64,000 nucleotides of DNA, taken from assembly GCA_020881915.1 (NCBI GenBank), contig JAJFPB010000008.1, positions 1,984,001-2,048,000 on the forward strand, given 5' to 3'. The DNA is from Paramyrothecium sp. XJ0827. Its lineage: Eukaryota; Ascomycota; Sordariomycetes; Hypocreales; Stachybotryaceae. The position numbers and the translations under genes were made by a program. Of the stretch, positions 1-11,603 are shown piece by piece (positions within the stretch are counted from its first letter, which is position 1; every line of letters begins with the position of its first letter). The notes beneath the pieces were generated by a model. That model saw only the letters and a program-made list of their open reading frames with translations. It did not search any database and was not told the DNA's origin.

Positions 1-126
1 CTGTCGCCTGCTGCGCTACGAACACTCATCAAGAAGGGGGGCACGCCAAGTTCCAACCCTTCTACCGACAAGATCGGTGTGCAGCCCAATCTTCGTGCTC
101 TTATCGACGGCGGTCATCTTCGATGA
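1..126 (+). CDS. 3' end of an unidentified gene (partial)
   Basis: Frame 1 is open from the left edge to a TGA at 124-126 and gives 41 residues ending in GVQPNLRALIDGGHLR. Composition and codon use look like real coding sequence, and the frame stops just before an AT-rich non-coding stretch. I read it as the C-terminus of a gene that begins outside the window. No motif identifies the family. It could be a chance open frame, because it is too short for a statistical test by eye. Confidence 0.45.
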   Translation: MSPAALRTLIKKGGTPSSNPSTDKIGVQPNLRALIDGGHLR

Positions 127-1088
127 GCGTCACATTCAATCGCAGTTCTGATGACAAATTTCGCTGTAAATAAAAGCAGGAGTCATGATAGAATTCTTAT
201 TGATGAACAACATAAAAGAAAAAGACGAAGATCAGGAACAATTGTCTACTCAAAGTTCTCATTTACATTTGATAGAATCATCACAAACACAGTATGCCGT
301 CTCAAAAGTAGGACTATTCATATGGATAGTTCTTGTCGAACAAGGAGATTACAAGTGGACAACCACGGAGATGACATGAATTTATAAAGTAACAGTAAAT
401 AACAGCCATGAGGCCTTACTTTGTTGATGGTTAAGGCAAGTCACTGAACAGAAGAGCTGAGTCGGAAGCTGCGGGCAGGTTGAAGTATCATGACCATAAA
501 TTATGAGTGAAGCTTTCTCTTGTATGTCCTAAGCCTCGCGTTATTAAGCTCAAGAATCGCTGGAGGTTTGTTCCGCATTCCAAATCATTGGCGGATGGCT
601 AACGTGCGAGTGATTCTGTCAACTAGATTTGACCCAGGCAATTTTACCTATCTACCTGATGAACTCATGCAAGGAATTTTTTCCCCTACAAATGACAGTT
701 ATATGACAGTCACTAACTTTTATCTTCCTGGTTTTGGGACAGTTATGAAAATAATTTGTCAAAGTAGTTCTCCTCTTTCCATTAGGACTTGCTTCACTGG
801 TTTGGGCTGACAGCAGCGTAGTGTGTGAACCAATCGTCCGCGATGCCCAAACTAGATAATTCTACGGAAACATAAATAACGGCTAAGCAGTGGTGCTTGC
901 TTAATTAGCGTTACCGAGTGAATAAGCTCGTCAGCGAAATCTTAAAATTACTCCGATCTCACCTCCTCCCCCGCATCCAGTCTGACAACAGCGAAGCATA
1001 TCAGCATCCACATTGCTTGGTAGGATCAACAGCGTACTAATCAGCCTGGTACATGGCAAATACTCTCAAGTGCGGCAACTAAAATATC
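127..1088. other. Intergenic, AT-rich
   Basis: No credible gene is seen. Short open frames here have no recognisable motif, and the composition is richer in A and T than the flanking genes. The last 100 bases are the 5' leader of the DUF4345 gene. Confidence 0.6.
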
Positions 1089-1493
1089 ATGGCTCTTCCG
1101 ACAACTCTCAAAACAATGGGAGCCCTTTGCCTGGGCACAGGCGCGCTCCATGTCTCCATGGGGCCCGACTTTGCCCTTAGACTCTTTGGCGCGCCACCTT
1201 GGAGACCCGTCAATGCCATCGTGAGCAGCGAGTACCGCTTCTTTGGGGGTATTTGGGCTGGGTATGGCGCAATGCTGTGGTGGGTAGCCGGCGATGTCAG
1301 TGCTAGGAGGACGCCGCTCGCTATCTTGATGGGATCTATGGTCTTCGGCGCAGTGGGAAGGCTCGCGGCGACCGCTGCGCATGGGTTTCGATCTCCGCTT
1401 ATGGCTTTCGTGATCGGTTTCGAGTTCGTGCTACCCCTTGTTATTGGGGGACTGGCTCGAGGAGAATTACGAGACGGGCAAGGGTTTACATGA
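1089..1493 (+). CDS. DUF4345-like small membrane protein
   Basis: Single-exon gene of 134 residues. The ATG at 1089 is the first Met in the frame. The protein is hydrophobic with about four membrane-spanning stretches: roughly residues 8-25, 45-70, 75-92 and 102-122. The pattern of a first helix ending in a short polar turn, the segment SSEYRFFGGIWAGYGAML, and a G-rich last helix resembles the DUF4345 family of small integral membrane proteins common in fungi and bacteria. Biochemical function is unknown for the family. It stands alone on the plus strand, tail to tail with the thiamine-diphosphate enzyme. The family call rests on remembered motif shape; the presence of a real gene is much surer. 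Confidence 0.75.
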   Translation: MALPTTLKTMGALCLGTGALHVSMGPDFALRLFGAPPWRPVNAIVSSEYRFFGGIWAGYGAMLWWVAGDVSARRTPLAILMGSMVFGAVGRLAATAAHGFRSPLMAFVIGFEFVLPLVIGGLARGELRDGQGFT

Positions 1494-1814
1494 ACTTCTT
1501 TGTCCTCCGCACGACGTGCGGCTGCTCGACACGCCTTCACTTCCTGTACTACCCATTCTCACATGACCGAATCAAACATGAGCAGGTTTACTTGACTCGT
1601 GTTGTTTTGGTAGCAAGTGATGACGTACACGTCTGGGTTATGATTACGATCGTCTCGTTCGACTGCTTGGCACACGAACAGTCCCCGGCACTTTATCTGC
1701 TTGACTGCCGTGCTAGTTGTTGGCGCAAATCTCTACTCCTTTTCCGTCTGCATTATTGAGGTATTAGCTATCTCATCTACGGACCTTCTTTTCTCAACTT
1801 TTTTTCTTATCTTT
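1494..1814. other. Intergenic between convergent genes
   Basis: Shared 3' flank of the DUF4345 gene and the thiamine-diphosphate enzyme. Nothing else is seen apart from T-rich stretches near 1790-1815. Confidence 0.6.
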
Positions 1815-3712
1815 TTAGCAATCTGGTACTACCTTGCAATCCACAACCGTGGTCTGTCCTGCTTGGACTTTGCTCACGGCATCCCTCAGCACGCTCTCCA
1901 ATTCATCAGCCTTGGTCACTCTAAGGGCGTGAACGTCGCCAGCTCCCGCAGCGGCAGCGATGCCTGCATAATCGGGCGGTGGGTTGAAGGAGATGTTGAT
2001 GTCCTCATTGGACGCCTTCATACCCTCGCCGTCAGGAATAACCAGCATCAACGACTTTCTAGGGGCATTCCATCCTGTACCAAATAGTTAGCAAAAGCTT
2101 CTTTAACGATTTCAAGCCGCTGGTGCTTCAAAATCTGGTGTAGTGAACTCACCATTATTGTTGAGTACAATGGTCAAAATGGGAATCTTGTACCGCTTGG
2201 AAATCCAGTATACACTTCCTGGGATGGAAAACAAGAACGTGCCATCACCAACAATGTGGCAAATAAACTTGCCCTTTCCACCGTTCTGTGCATCCGTTGC
2301 CATTTTAACACCCAGGGCGGCACCACCGGACCATCCTAGACCGCCGGCGCCGCAGTTGATCCACGAGCCTGGCACTGTTGGTCGTACATTGGTGTAAATA
2401 AAACCCGTGTTTGTCACTGCCTCGCTGACCCAGATGATGTCTTCCGGGCACACTGAACGGAGCACCTTGCTCAAGTAGCCGGTGCCAAAGCGGCCATCTT
2501 CAAACGGGACTGCAGCATTTGAGATACCCTCAAGCTTGGCTGTGTAGGACTGACGACGGGCCTCCTCTACAGCCCTAGAGTCCTGGGCAGCCAATTTCTG
2601 GGCGATTTCGTCCTTGCCCAGACTCGAGATAATCTGCTCTACCGAGGTCAAAGCGTCTGCCCTGTACCGTGCTTCGGCATCGAGGTAAAACAAGGGCATC
2701 TGCTGTTTCAGAGGGTCAATGTCGATGTGGAAAATTCTAGTGCCCTGCTTCGGCTTGCATAAAGTAGGGATCCAGGGCACATCACAATGAACCACTAATA
2801 TAACATCAGCCTCGGGGATCGAGGCATCTGAGCCCTGCTTCACTCCTAGCCATGCACAATGGTCAGCCGGGAAGCACATGTCGCTGCCGGCAGCATCAAG
2901 GACCCGGAGGCCTTTGACAATATCAGCTAGCCGGACAAGGGCATCGGGGATCCGGAGATTGCGACCCGAGTAGCCGGTGACTATCAAGGGACTTTTAGCG
3001 CCTGCCAGTGCATGTGCGATTGAATCGGCTGCTCTAGAAGGCAGGCCACCGATCTCGACAGGTTGCCACAGAGCCTGATTCAATGTGTAAGGCCGAATTT
3101 CGCCTTCCAAGACCTCTCTTGTCGCACATAAGTAAACAGGGCCCTGAGGGTCGCTCATGGCAAATTGCAGCGAGCGGTTGATCATCTGTTTTATGTTGAC
3201 CCCGGTCTTGATCTCGGCTGCATACCGACAGTATTGACCAACGATTGCTTTCTGGTCGGGGATATCTTGCAGCCAGTGGATGAACTCGGTACGTGAGCCG
3301 GGCAGCTCGCCTTCCTGGGTGCAAGGGCTCATGCCCGCAAAGACCAGGACCGGGCATCGTCCGACGGATGCGTTGTGCACGGCCACACCCAGAGCCTGGG
3401 TACCGACATCGACATGGACAATGACAGCCTGCGGCTGACCCGTCACGCGGGCAAAGCCGTCAGCCATGGACATTGCGACCATCTGAGCCGCAAATTAGTA
3501 CCATTCTTGATTCACGAACCAAACCAGGGTTGAGAGATAAAGGCGGATAGTACCTCGCTGGGACAGGTAATGATTCGCGGGAACTTACCCCCGCGCTGCC
3601 CCTGGGCCATTGCTTCCATGATGCTCGGATGGTCCGAGCCCAGGTTCACGAAGCAATGCGTGACACCTGCATCCCAGATGGCCTCGAAGAAAGCAAACGA
3701 TGCTGTATACAT
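1815..3712 (-). CDS. Thiamine-diphosphate-dependent decarboxylase / acetolactate-synthase-like enzyme
   Basis: Three exons, complement(1815..2074, 2153..3482, 3554..3712), encode about 582 residues. Both introns are GT-AG and both keep phase. The N-terminal pyrimidine-binding domain carries the catalytic Glu in CPSE followed directly by MVAMSMADGFARV across the first intron. The middle domain is the usual transhydrogenase-like fold. The C-terminal PP domain has the GDG...NNN diphosphate/Mg signature (IVGDGTFLF, then IVLNNNG). The last intron splits the NNG-W junction, and the restored WNAPRKSLMLV matches the family. By family this is a ThDP enzyme that decarboxylates or ligates 2-oxo acids (benzoylformate-decarboxylase or ALS-like). 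The substrate cannot be read from sequence, and no mitochondrial presequence is seen. The start at 3712 fits family length; an upstream mini-exon is possible. Confidence 0.88.
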
Positions 3713-4338
3713 CTTGGACGGTGAGCTGGTCCGGCTCCTATAAGGAACAAGTGCAACTACAGTGACTTGGCGGTTTAGTAGAGGAGCAGAGGGCCACGGA
3801 TAAAAACTGGAGGGCAGTGGATTTTTAAGGGGCGAAACAGCGTTGAAAGCAGCGCTGGGTGCCAAGTATATGGATTCGGTAGGGGTCCCTAGATGCATAC
3901 TTAGTGCTGTTCGGTGTCCGGTGGAAAGAATCCGCGCTCCACCCGACTTCGCGGGACCATTCCAGAGGCAGGCAAACCCTTGCACTTCTACTCGCTGTTT
4001 CATGCCATTTCGTTTAAGAATTTTCTGGAAGATCAACATACGTCTGCCCACGAGGTGAGCACGGACAAACGACTAGGAGTTGCGAGGTTACGAGCACTAC
4101 TGATTTAGACGAGAAAAGGTAATATTTGCAAGGCGCAGGGGCTCAGGCATGCTCAAGACTGAAACTACTTAAGCTAGGCATGGCCCATCATGTTTTCTCT
4201 TCTATAAATGCTATCTCATTCCAGGTAGGGAAGCCCGATCAAACGTGCGCTCCTCCTAGTGAGGTAGCCACTTTGCGAAAAAGAGTACACTTTTGGAACA
4301 GATCTAATGAGACGCCACAGCTTTTCAGAGCTCTTCCC
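3713..4338. other. Promoter region of the ThDP enzyme and 3' flank of the MFS gene
   Basis: No gene is seen. This holds the upstream region of the minus-strand ThDP enzyme and the 3' flank of the next minus-strand gene. Confidence 0.55.
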
Positions 4339-5911
4339 TTACAAGGTGAATCTGAAGCTTGGGTGGTGGTCGCCGAGGTTGTTTCTCTCATCCTCTGGCA
4401 GGTTCAGCATATGATCCCGTTCACCAGCATCCCTCTTCTTGTTCTCACGCCACATCAGGAAAGCCATCGTGGCGGCGCAAAGAGCACCAAACCACATGAA
4501 ACCCAGGGAGGTTCCGTAACCTGTCCTGTACAAAGGACTCTCGTTAGGGAGGTAGATGTACGCGCCAATGATGCCAGCAATGTTGCCAACCATGACCTGG
4601 GTGGAGGAGCCGAAAGCGCGCTTCACTTGACCAGACAAGTTGTTCTGGAGCCAGGCCAAGCACATGGGGGTGATCATGTAGGCACCTCCGAAGATGGGGA
4701 AGACGGCGCCGAACTTGAAATCACGGGACTTGTTTTCCTGGTTGAGCAGCATGCCATAACCGATGGTAGCCATGACGGCGCCGGTCATAATGAAGCCGAA
4801 GCGGTGCTTGAGCCTGTCCGAGAGCCATGCTCCGATAAGCATGCAGCCCGCAGCACAAGCGTAAACCGGGATGGTTCGGATCTGAGCCTGTCGAGCCTTC
4901 CAGCCGAACTCGGTGAGAATCGAAGGCAAGAAGAATGTTCCACCGAGGCCGGCGACACTGACGCCCATGTAGAGGAAGGCTGCAAGCCAAATCTTGTAGT
5001 CCATCAGAGACCTCTTAACGGCAGTCTTGTTCATCGTGTCCATGCGGCAAGCGTCGCCAATATCGGCAGCCATGCGGCGACGGAGCAGCTCCTTTTCCTC
5101 GGCATTGAGGTACTTGGTCTGATGTGGCCAATCGATAATGAGGAAGGAGAAGATGATGGCCAGGACGGATGTCATGGCGCCCTCGATGATGAAAATCCAC
5201 CGCCAAGCAGCCAAACCAGCCTTGCCTCCCAGGCCGGCAATGGCGTAGGCCAGAAGACCGCCGAAAGCGCCTGCAACCACGGTGCTGCAGAAGAAGAAGG
5301 ACATGCGCTTCTGGTACTCGTGGCGCTTATAGTAGTTGGACGTGACGAAGATGATGCCAGGCAGGACACCGGCTTCAAATACACCGAGAAGGAACCGGAG
5401 GCCGACAAGGGCTTCGTAGCTGTGGACAAAGCCCATGCACATGTTCACAATTCCCCAGATGAACATGAGGGAGGAGAGGTAGAGGGAGGGTCGGACGCGG
5501 CTGATGATCATGTTGGAGGGAATTTCGAGCAGAATGTAACCGACGTAGTAAACCTACACATGAGAGTTAATTAGTGTCGTGACAAGGTCTTGCTAAAGCA
5601 CCTACCAGAAGGGCAACATTGAATCGGTTGGAGTGCAGGTCAAGGTCCTGCGTCATACCCTGAATCCTCGCGTTGCTGATGTTGATGCGGTCCAAGAAGG
5701 ACATCATGTAAACAACAAAGAAGACGGGATAGATGACAAGATCCAGCTTCATGACCAGTCTGCGCTCGGCCTTGGGATCGATTGGCGCCTCATCCGTGCT
5801 GGAGACGCCATCTTCCTCGTGAGTGCTGGGGACGACCTTCTCGCCCGTCTCAGGCGTACGGGGAGCGGCAGGCTCGCCGTCTGCGACGGTCTTCTCAACA
5901 GACGTTGACAT
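4339..5911 (-). CDS. MFS anion permease of the DAL5/TNA1 (allantoate/nicotinate) type
   Basis: Two exons, complement(4339..5553, 5606..5911), joined by a 52-bp GT-AG phase-0 intron, give 506 residues. The start at 5911 has a good context (ACCATG) and is preferred over an upstream in-frame codon at 5956. The hydrophilic N-terminus of about 60 residues leads into the first helix with YMMSFLDRINISNARI, a hallmark of the anion:cation symporter (ACS) branch of MFS. About 12 helices follow with a central loop rich in E, K and R. Family members carry allantoate, nicotinate, pantothenate or other carboxylates into the cell at the plasma membrane. The substrate is not determinable. It lies on the same strand as the ThDP enzyme with 626 bases between them, so uptake of a 2-oxo acid or aromatic acid for that enzyme is conceivable but only an inference. 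Confidence 0.9.
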
Positions 5912-8465
5912 GGTGAACGCCGAAGAGAAGTGCGCTTCAGACACAGAAGCAAGCAATGCAAGAAAAATAAAGGTACAGGGAAGAAGTACAACGAAAGTGC
6001 GAAGTTTACAAGGCTTAAAGAAGGACAGGAAAGATCAGCAACGTCTGAGGGGTGGTTACATCGGCTGTCATATAAATGCAACCTGCTGGGGCGAACGCAC
6101 ATGACACGGAACTACTGCCGTAGCTGGATGCCAGCGATTCAGCCCACTCAGTGAGTAAGGAGCAATACACACATGGATCCGAAGGCGAAAAACGAAACTA
6201 GCGAAGCTTCCAAGACCAAGCTGTTGAAACTATTCAATTCAAGCGACATTGCCTAGAACAAGGGCAAAAAAATGCGATACCGTGCCAAGCTCGAAACCTC
6301 AATGAGAAACAGCCGTGGCCCCGTTGTCTACCGGGGACGGGCATGCATTGCTGCTTTGGAAGTGGGATCATGGATATGATAAACACTTCGTATTGGAGGA
6401 GGCCGTTGAGCTGTTGGTTCAGCAACATCTGCAGCACGCATGGGTGCCGGCCTGGACCCGTCCCCCTGGCGGTTGCAGAGGGCAAATACCTAGGGCAAGG
6501 CAGGACGCAGTGCCTTGACTGTGCAGCACTAGGGCGCAATTGACTGTTTAACCCTCGTCCATTGAAATCCTGCGGGTGGGTACGGTAACAAGGGTTGGCA
6601 GAAGAGGAAGAGGGGTCCAGACGGCGGTGGTGCGGTGTGGTGTCGCTCATCCAAGTCTGGACGGGTGCACTAAGGGAGATCAAGGCTCGGGCCGCTGGGG
6701 AAGAGGAGAACATCGGACTGAGGCCAAGGCCCTTGGTCCAGAAGCGGCCGTCTCGGCGCAAAACCCACCCGAGGCATGGTGCCATATCACGAGAACTCCT
6801 CTTCAAAGTCTGGTAGAGCCATGACCAAGGTATCTGCTTTGCATATGGGCCATCGGCACCAGCTCCACGGCCCACGAGGGCACCTTTGCAGAGCGAGATT
6901 GCATCGCGCCATCAGGGATTGCGAATCATTTCATCAGAAGAGCAAAGCGTCAGACGATCCTTTCCCTTTCCTCGGTCCCTTGCGTTCTACGCTAATGGGG
7001 GAGGCCTCGATGCCTCACTGCGTGTCTCGCCTTGGCAGCGATATCATCGGTTAAAAGGGCCTCGGAGCCCTGGTTTCTGGGCAAAATCTTACTTAAAATT
7101 TTGACAGCCAGCAGGGACAAGTGCATTAGTGCTGGCGCCGGTTCACGACACCGGGGCACGCGGACTTAGTGGAAACCGGGTAATGGGTCCGGACTGGGCC
7201 ACCCAAGTAAGCGTAGCGTATCCCCCTCCCATTTGAGCTTCCGGCCCGGGCATTCAAGTGGTCGAGCAGGGATAGCTCTGTCCAATCCATTCGTGTCTCG
7301 GCCAGAATACAGGCGGCCCGTCGAGCTCATCTCCGGAAGAGGGCATAGTTGCCGAGACGGGAGTCTACACGCGGAGGCAGCACGGCGAGCGCCGCTTTGA
7401 TTAGTCCGCCAAGCAGGGAATCCGTGCGAATAGTCATGCCACTGGAAGGATCTTGTGTCTAGTCCCAAGGTCGTGGACATGGGATCTTCGCTACGCCCTC
7501 ATCCGAGGGGTTTTGCTTTTTGTCCCAGCATAACTAGCCTTGCATCCTGATGCTCGCTGGGACATGCATGAAAAAAAATTCTCGTGACCAGGGGACGCAC
7601 GACCCAGCTCGTGCATCGTCCAATGAATTTTGCAGGCCAAAAGCTGATCTTACCCATACTGGCCCCTCTCGGGAATGTGAAAGATACTGCGTGCTCTGCG
7701 CACGTCTGCTGACTTGCAGCACGGCCATCTCAAGGTTCACCAAGCCATGCACAAACGTGGTTGCGGCCGCTCGGTTGGTAAATAGGGTCCATCTCGGTTG
7801 AGGCTGCGGTTGCGGCTGCGGCGGTGGCGGACAAGGAGTACCGAGGCGTCTCAGGGAAAGAGTCCAGAAGCCCAGGCACCGGGATCCTGAATTCTGCCCC
7901 CGTCGAATGGTAACGTCGTACTCACTCGCAGATCCATGCAGCCTGGCCCTTGGCCTCCCTTAGTCCCAGGACAATCCCTACCATGTGAACCAATGTTCGT
8001 ATGTAATGACTGAATAAGAGCACCCCTGATATTACGGGCTGGCTTGCTCGGCCAGATAGTTGATGAATTGCCTGAACCAGGACTCTGCACCGGGGAAATG
8101 ACGGGTATTTGCTCGCTTGCTCTGCGGCCGTACGGCGTTGCAGCAGCTTTGATTTGACCGCCGGTTGGGTTTGGCAAGGACAAGCGTCAAGGTGTTGTGA
8201 AGGATAGAGTATGTTGCTGTTCGGTTAGAGTCCGTCATCCATCTACCCTCGGAATAAAGGCTCAAGGCCCCCAATCCCCTCCCCCCCAATCCCCAGTGAG
8301 TTTGCCGATATGCTTGAAGTGCGGGAAACCCACAATTGAAAAGGCCAGGACCAGCCAACACACTGATCTGCATCGTTTTCTTCCCGTCTCTGTCTGACTA
8401 GGTGACCATCTGGCTAGGGCTCGAGCTTACATCGCTGCGACGCATCGCAGGGAACTGAAGCAAAC
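5912..8465. other. Gene-poor stretch of 2.5 kb
   Basis: No supported gene on either strand. Open frames up to about 210 codons occur, but they overlap in several frames, lack family motifs and show no splice architecture. A small GC-rich trinucleotide stretch lies near 7800-7830 and a C run near 8279-8287. The last 60 bases are the leader of the next gene. Confidence 0.6.
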
Positions 8466-9802
8466 ATGGCAGGCACCGGCACTCAGACCAACTTCAACCC
8501 GGATGACAACAACTCACATCTGGTGTACATCCCTTCGGCGGTGTTCGTCGTGATATGTCCCATCATGATGGCGCTCCGTGTGTGGGCACGGCTAAGACGG
8601 GGCGGCAGCATGAGTGCTGATGACTGGACCGCCATAGCGGCCCTGGTGAGTAGCCCAGCCTCCTACATGACTCGCACCTAAGTGTCAGCAACTGACGATG
8701 GCTCCTCAACAGGTCTTCACGCTTCTCACCATGGGTGCCTTGGTTGGATGTAAGTATTCACAGCCTTACAGTTGCCATACTGCCCGAACAGTCCTAACAA
8801 GGCCCGTCCAGCATGTCAAAACGGAATGGGCAAGCATTGGGCTGTCCTTGACAAGCATGAGAGGTTTGAAACAATGAAGGTTAGTTGTCCACTGTCGCTG
8901 TTGTTGCTGTCTATTGAAAGTCGTACTTGGCTAATGCGATGCCCTCTCGTCTTTAGTATTTCTTCATGGCCCAAGTCACGTACAAGGCCGCCATCAACCT
9001 TATCAAGTGCTCCCTGCTCCTTCTTTACCTGAAGATCTTTGGCCAGATCCCGTGGTTCAAGTGGTCGACCTGGGGTCTGTTATGCGTCGTTGCAGCGTAC
9101 TGTATCGGATCTGTCTTGGTCACCATTTTCCAATGCAAACCGATCGGCCGGGCTTTCGATAAATCAACGCCGGGAACTTGCATCGACAACAGCAAGTTCT
9201 GGTACGCCAACGCCGGCTTCTCGATCGCTACCGATATCATCATCCTTTTGCTACCGCTGCAGCCAGTCTTCAAGCTCCAGATCACGGTGGCCCAGAGGGT
9301 CGGACTCGTGGCTGTGTTTACGCTGGGTATTTTCGTCGTCATCACCTCGTGTCTCCGCATTACTACCCTCGATATCCTGGCGAAGACGCCAGATCAGACT
9401 TTCGACATTGCCAACGTCATGTGGACCATCATCGAACCGAACGTGGCTGTTGTGTGCGCCTGCCTACCGATCCTCCGACCCTTCATCGCAAAGCTCGTTC
9501 CCATGCTCCGAAGCAAGGGTTCCTACCCAGGCAACTCATACGGCCACTCAGGCTACGCAGTGAAGTCACGGCCGACCGAGGGCAGTCAAGCCCGAGACAA
9601 GTACTGGGTGGAGATTGGCGGTGCGCAGTCAGATGGCATTCATATGAGCACCATTCAACGGTCCGGTTCCAATGCAGGGAGCGAGGAGAGTATCCTCGGC
9701 GCCAAGACCCCGAACAAGACTGCGAATGATGGAAATGGCGGTGACGGTATTCAGAAGACTATCCAGTACAGTATTGAGTACACCAAGAAGCCCGCGGCTT
9801 GA
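8466..9802 (+). CDS. SAT4-type rhodopsin-fold integral membrane protein
   Basis: Four exons (8466..8645, 8713..8749, 8812..8879, 8957..9802) with three short GT-AG introns encode 376 residues. The protein shows seven hydrophobic segments followed by a polar C-terminal tail of about 110 residues rich in S, G and N. Diagnostic features of the fungal rhodopsin-domain (SAT4-like) family are ADDW after helix 2, FFMAQVTYKAAINLIKCSLL at helix 3, FQC.P ahead of a conserved CID, and DIIILLLPL. The family includes Pth11-like receptors, but this protein has no N-terminal CFEM domain, so a receptor role is unproven. It probably sits in the plasma membrane. The exon 2 and exon 3 boundaries depend on choosing the third possible acceptor at 8811, which alone restores the conserved G-G-H-W segment. 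Confidence 0.9.
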
Positions 9803-11603
9803 GTTGGTAAGCCAGGAAAGAAATGATATATTCATGCTGAGCCACCTGAAAATGTTACGGAGATGAATGCCACGAATGGAAGAGGCATGACTTGCTAGAC
9901 AAGCACACTGTATATCTACGTTTACCACTCACTATAAGGGGCAATCATACATGTCAACGAGGTTGGGCTGGTTTTCTGCCAGGGCCAGGACAAAACGGGC
10001 TGGCGTGTACGGATCTTGCTTTCATTATGGGAATCTAGATGATAAAAATCTAACTTGGTTGGTGTAATATTCAGCTGAGACTATTTGAACCGATGTTAGC
10101 CGCTATTGTGGTAATCTGTGAGCTGTCCATGACAAACATTGCTGTACCAATTCGGCAAACCCAAACGCCGGGATGATTAATACGTATCTCGGGGATCGTA
10201 TTATCCTGTTATGACAAGTCCATACGTGTATGGTCATATTTTTGCGAGGAAGAAAGGCACCCCTTACGGGCGAGAAGAGGATGGTTGTACCGGCTGCGTG
10301 TTGGGGAGCCTTCACATTCGGCTCAGCTCGTCGGACATAAAAAAACAACTAGGTCCTTAGGACCCGTCAATTAGATCCCCCGGTCAATCTTTCATATAGG
10401 AACCTTCCAAACGGGCTCTGAAAATGACTTCCTGCATGTAGGGTATTCCAGGCTCGCTCACATCGGCCTACCCGGGAGTCACGCCCAGACAAAGACGGGC
10501 CAGGAGTGAGCCGTTGTGGCAGCGATATGGATCACAGTTTATTACCATGGCCTTTCTATGGTGAGACATAATCAGGGACATAATCAGGGATTGTTTAATC
10601 CTTTTCCAAATTCGACGAATATGTCCACACCGGGAACGTCAGCTTGTGACGTAGCCTCGGCTTCACCAAAATCAGAACGTGATGTTTTCCACTGCTACCA
10701 ACTGAACAGGAGCTCTACCAGTTCTTGTCAAGCTTCAAGACCTTCTGCCACCGCGCGTCATCCAACGGTTATTTACGAATGGTTGACTCAACCATCCGGA
10801 AATGAATAATGTGATTCTGGTCGTTGGTCTGGATGGATACGAAGGCTTTGTCTTGTGATCCAACCCCAACGATTGCCAAGGTGCTAATGGCCAATCAAGT
10901 GCCGTCCCAAGATTCAAAATGGGGGCGTATGGCTGATGCAGCCACACGGAGGTTAAATCCATGTTGCTTTGCCTCCCAATGCCACACGACGTTGGTGCGT
11001 TCGCGTGCATGGGGGCGCACGTGCTTGGTAGAAACAACGGAACCCCCTCTTACATTGTGTGCGTTAGTCGGAAACCAACAATACACGTAAGAAGCTCAAT
11101 GTGTGAGATGAGTGGGCAATTTGCCAGTGCCAGGATATGTCAGCTTACCTTCGTGGCCAATGTCCGCTTTCGTCTAGTTATGCTATCCCGTCCCACACCG
11201 GATGTGCATCCTTTACTTTTAATGCTCATCCAACCTCTCATTGTGACCGGGAAGCCGAAAACCCTGGCTCAAAATGTGACGAGCCCACGTGCGCGTGATG
11301 CAAAGCATAGCCTTATGGCCAAGCGGCACAGACCACAATATGCGGCTTAGAAGATGGGCAAGGATAGGTAAGACCGGGCAACAGTTTATAACATGCTGAC
11401 GCTGCCAGATCGTTGGCCCTGTGGTTGGAAGCACAGCAAAACAGGTCGTTATGCTTATGTATGGCCTTGGTCAGTAGGCACGGGATGCAATGAGAGAAGA
11501 CAGCAACTATTTATACAGAGGGTGTTCCTGGCATCAATGGTGGTAAATCATCACCTCTACTCTACTCAATCCATCTACCATTATCTTCAACTCCGCACTA
11601 AAC
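9803..11603. other. Intergenic, 1.8 kb
   Basis: No gene is supported. It holds a tandem 12-bp duplication (ACATAATCAGGG twice) at 10566-10589. A TATA-like TATTTATA at 11508-11515 lies about 90 bases before the next ATG. Confidence 0.6.
10566..10589. repeat. Perfect tandem 12-bp duplication
   Basis: The unit ACATAATCAGGG occurs twice head to tail with no mismatch. No function is apparent. Confidence 0.8.

Noticed and set aside
1041..1540. Minus-strand frames over the DUF4345 gene
   Set aside because: Antisense shadows with low-complexity S/P/A composition and no motif.
4126..5574. Plus-strand open frame of 482 codons opposite the MFS permease
   Set aside because: It is the exact shadow of the permease: helix-coding DNA read backwards gives a long D/E/H-rich frame. 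It has no domain and no ATG context.
6234..7480. Coding genes in the 6-8 kb gap
   Set aside because: Frames of 70-210 codons overlap in all directions, lack motifs and splice logic, and have composition typical of GC-moderate intergenic DNA.
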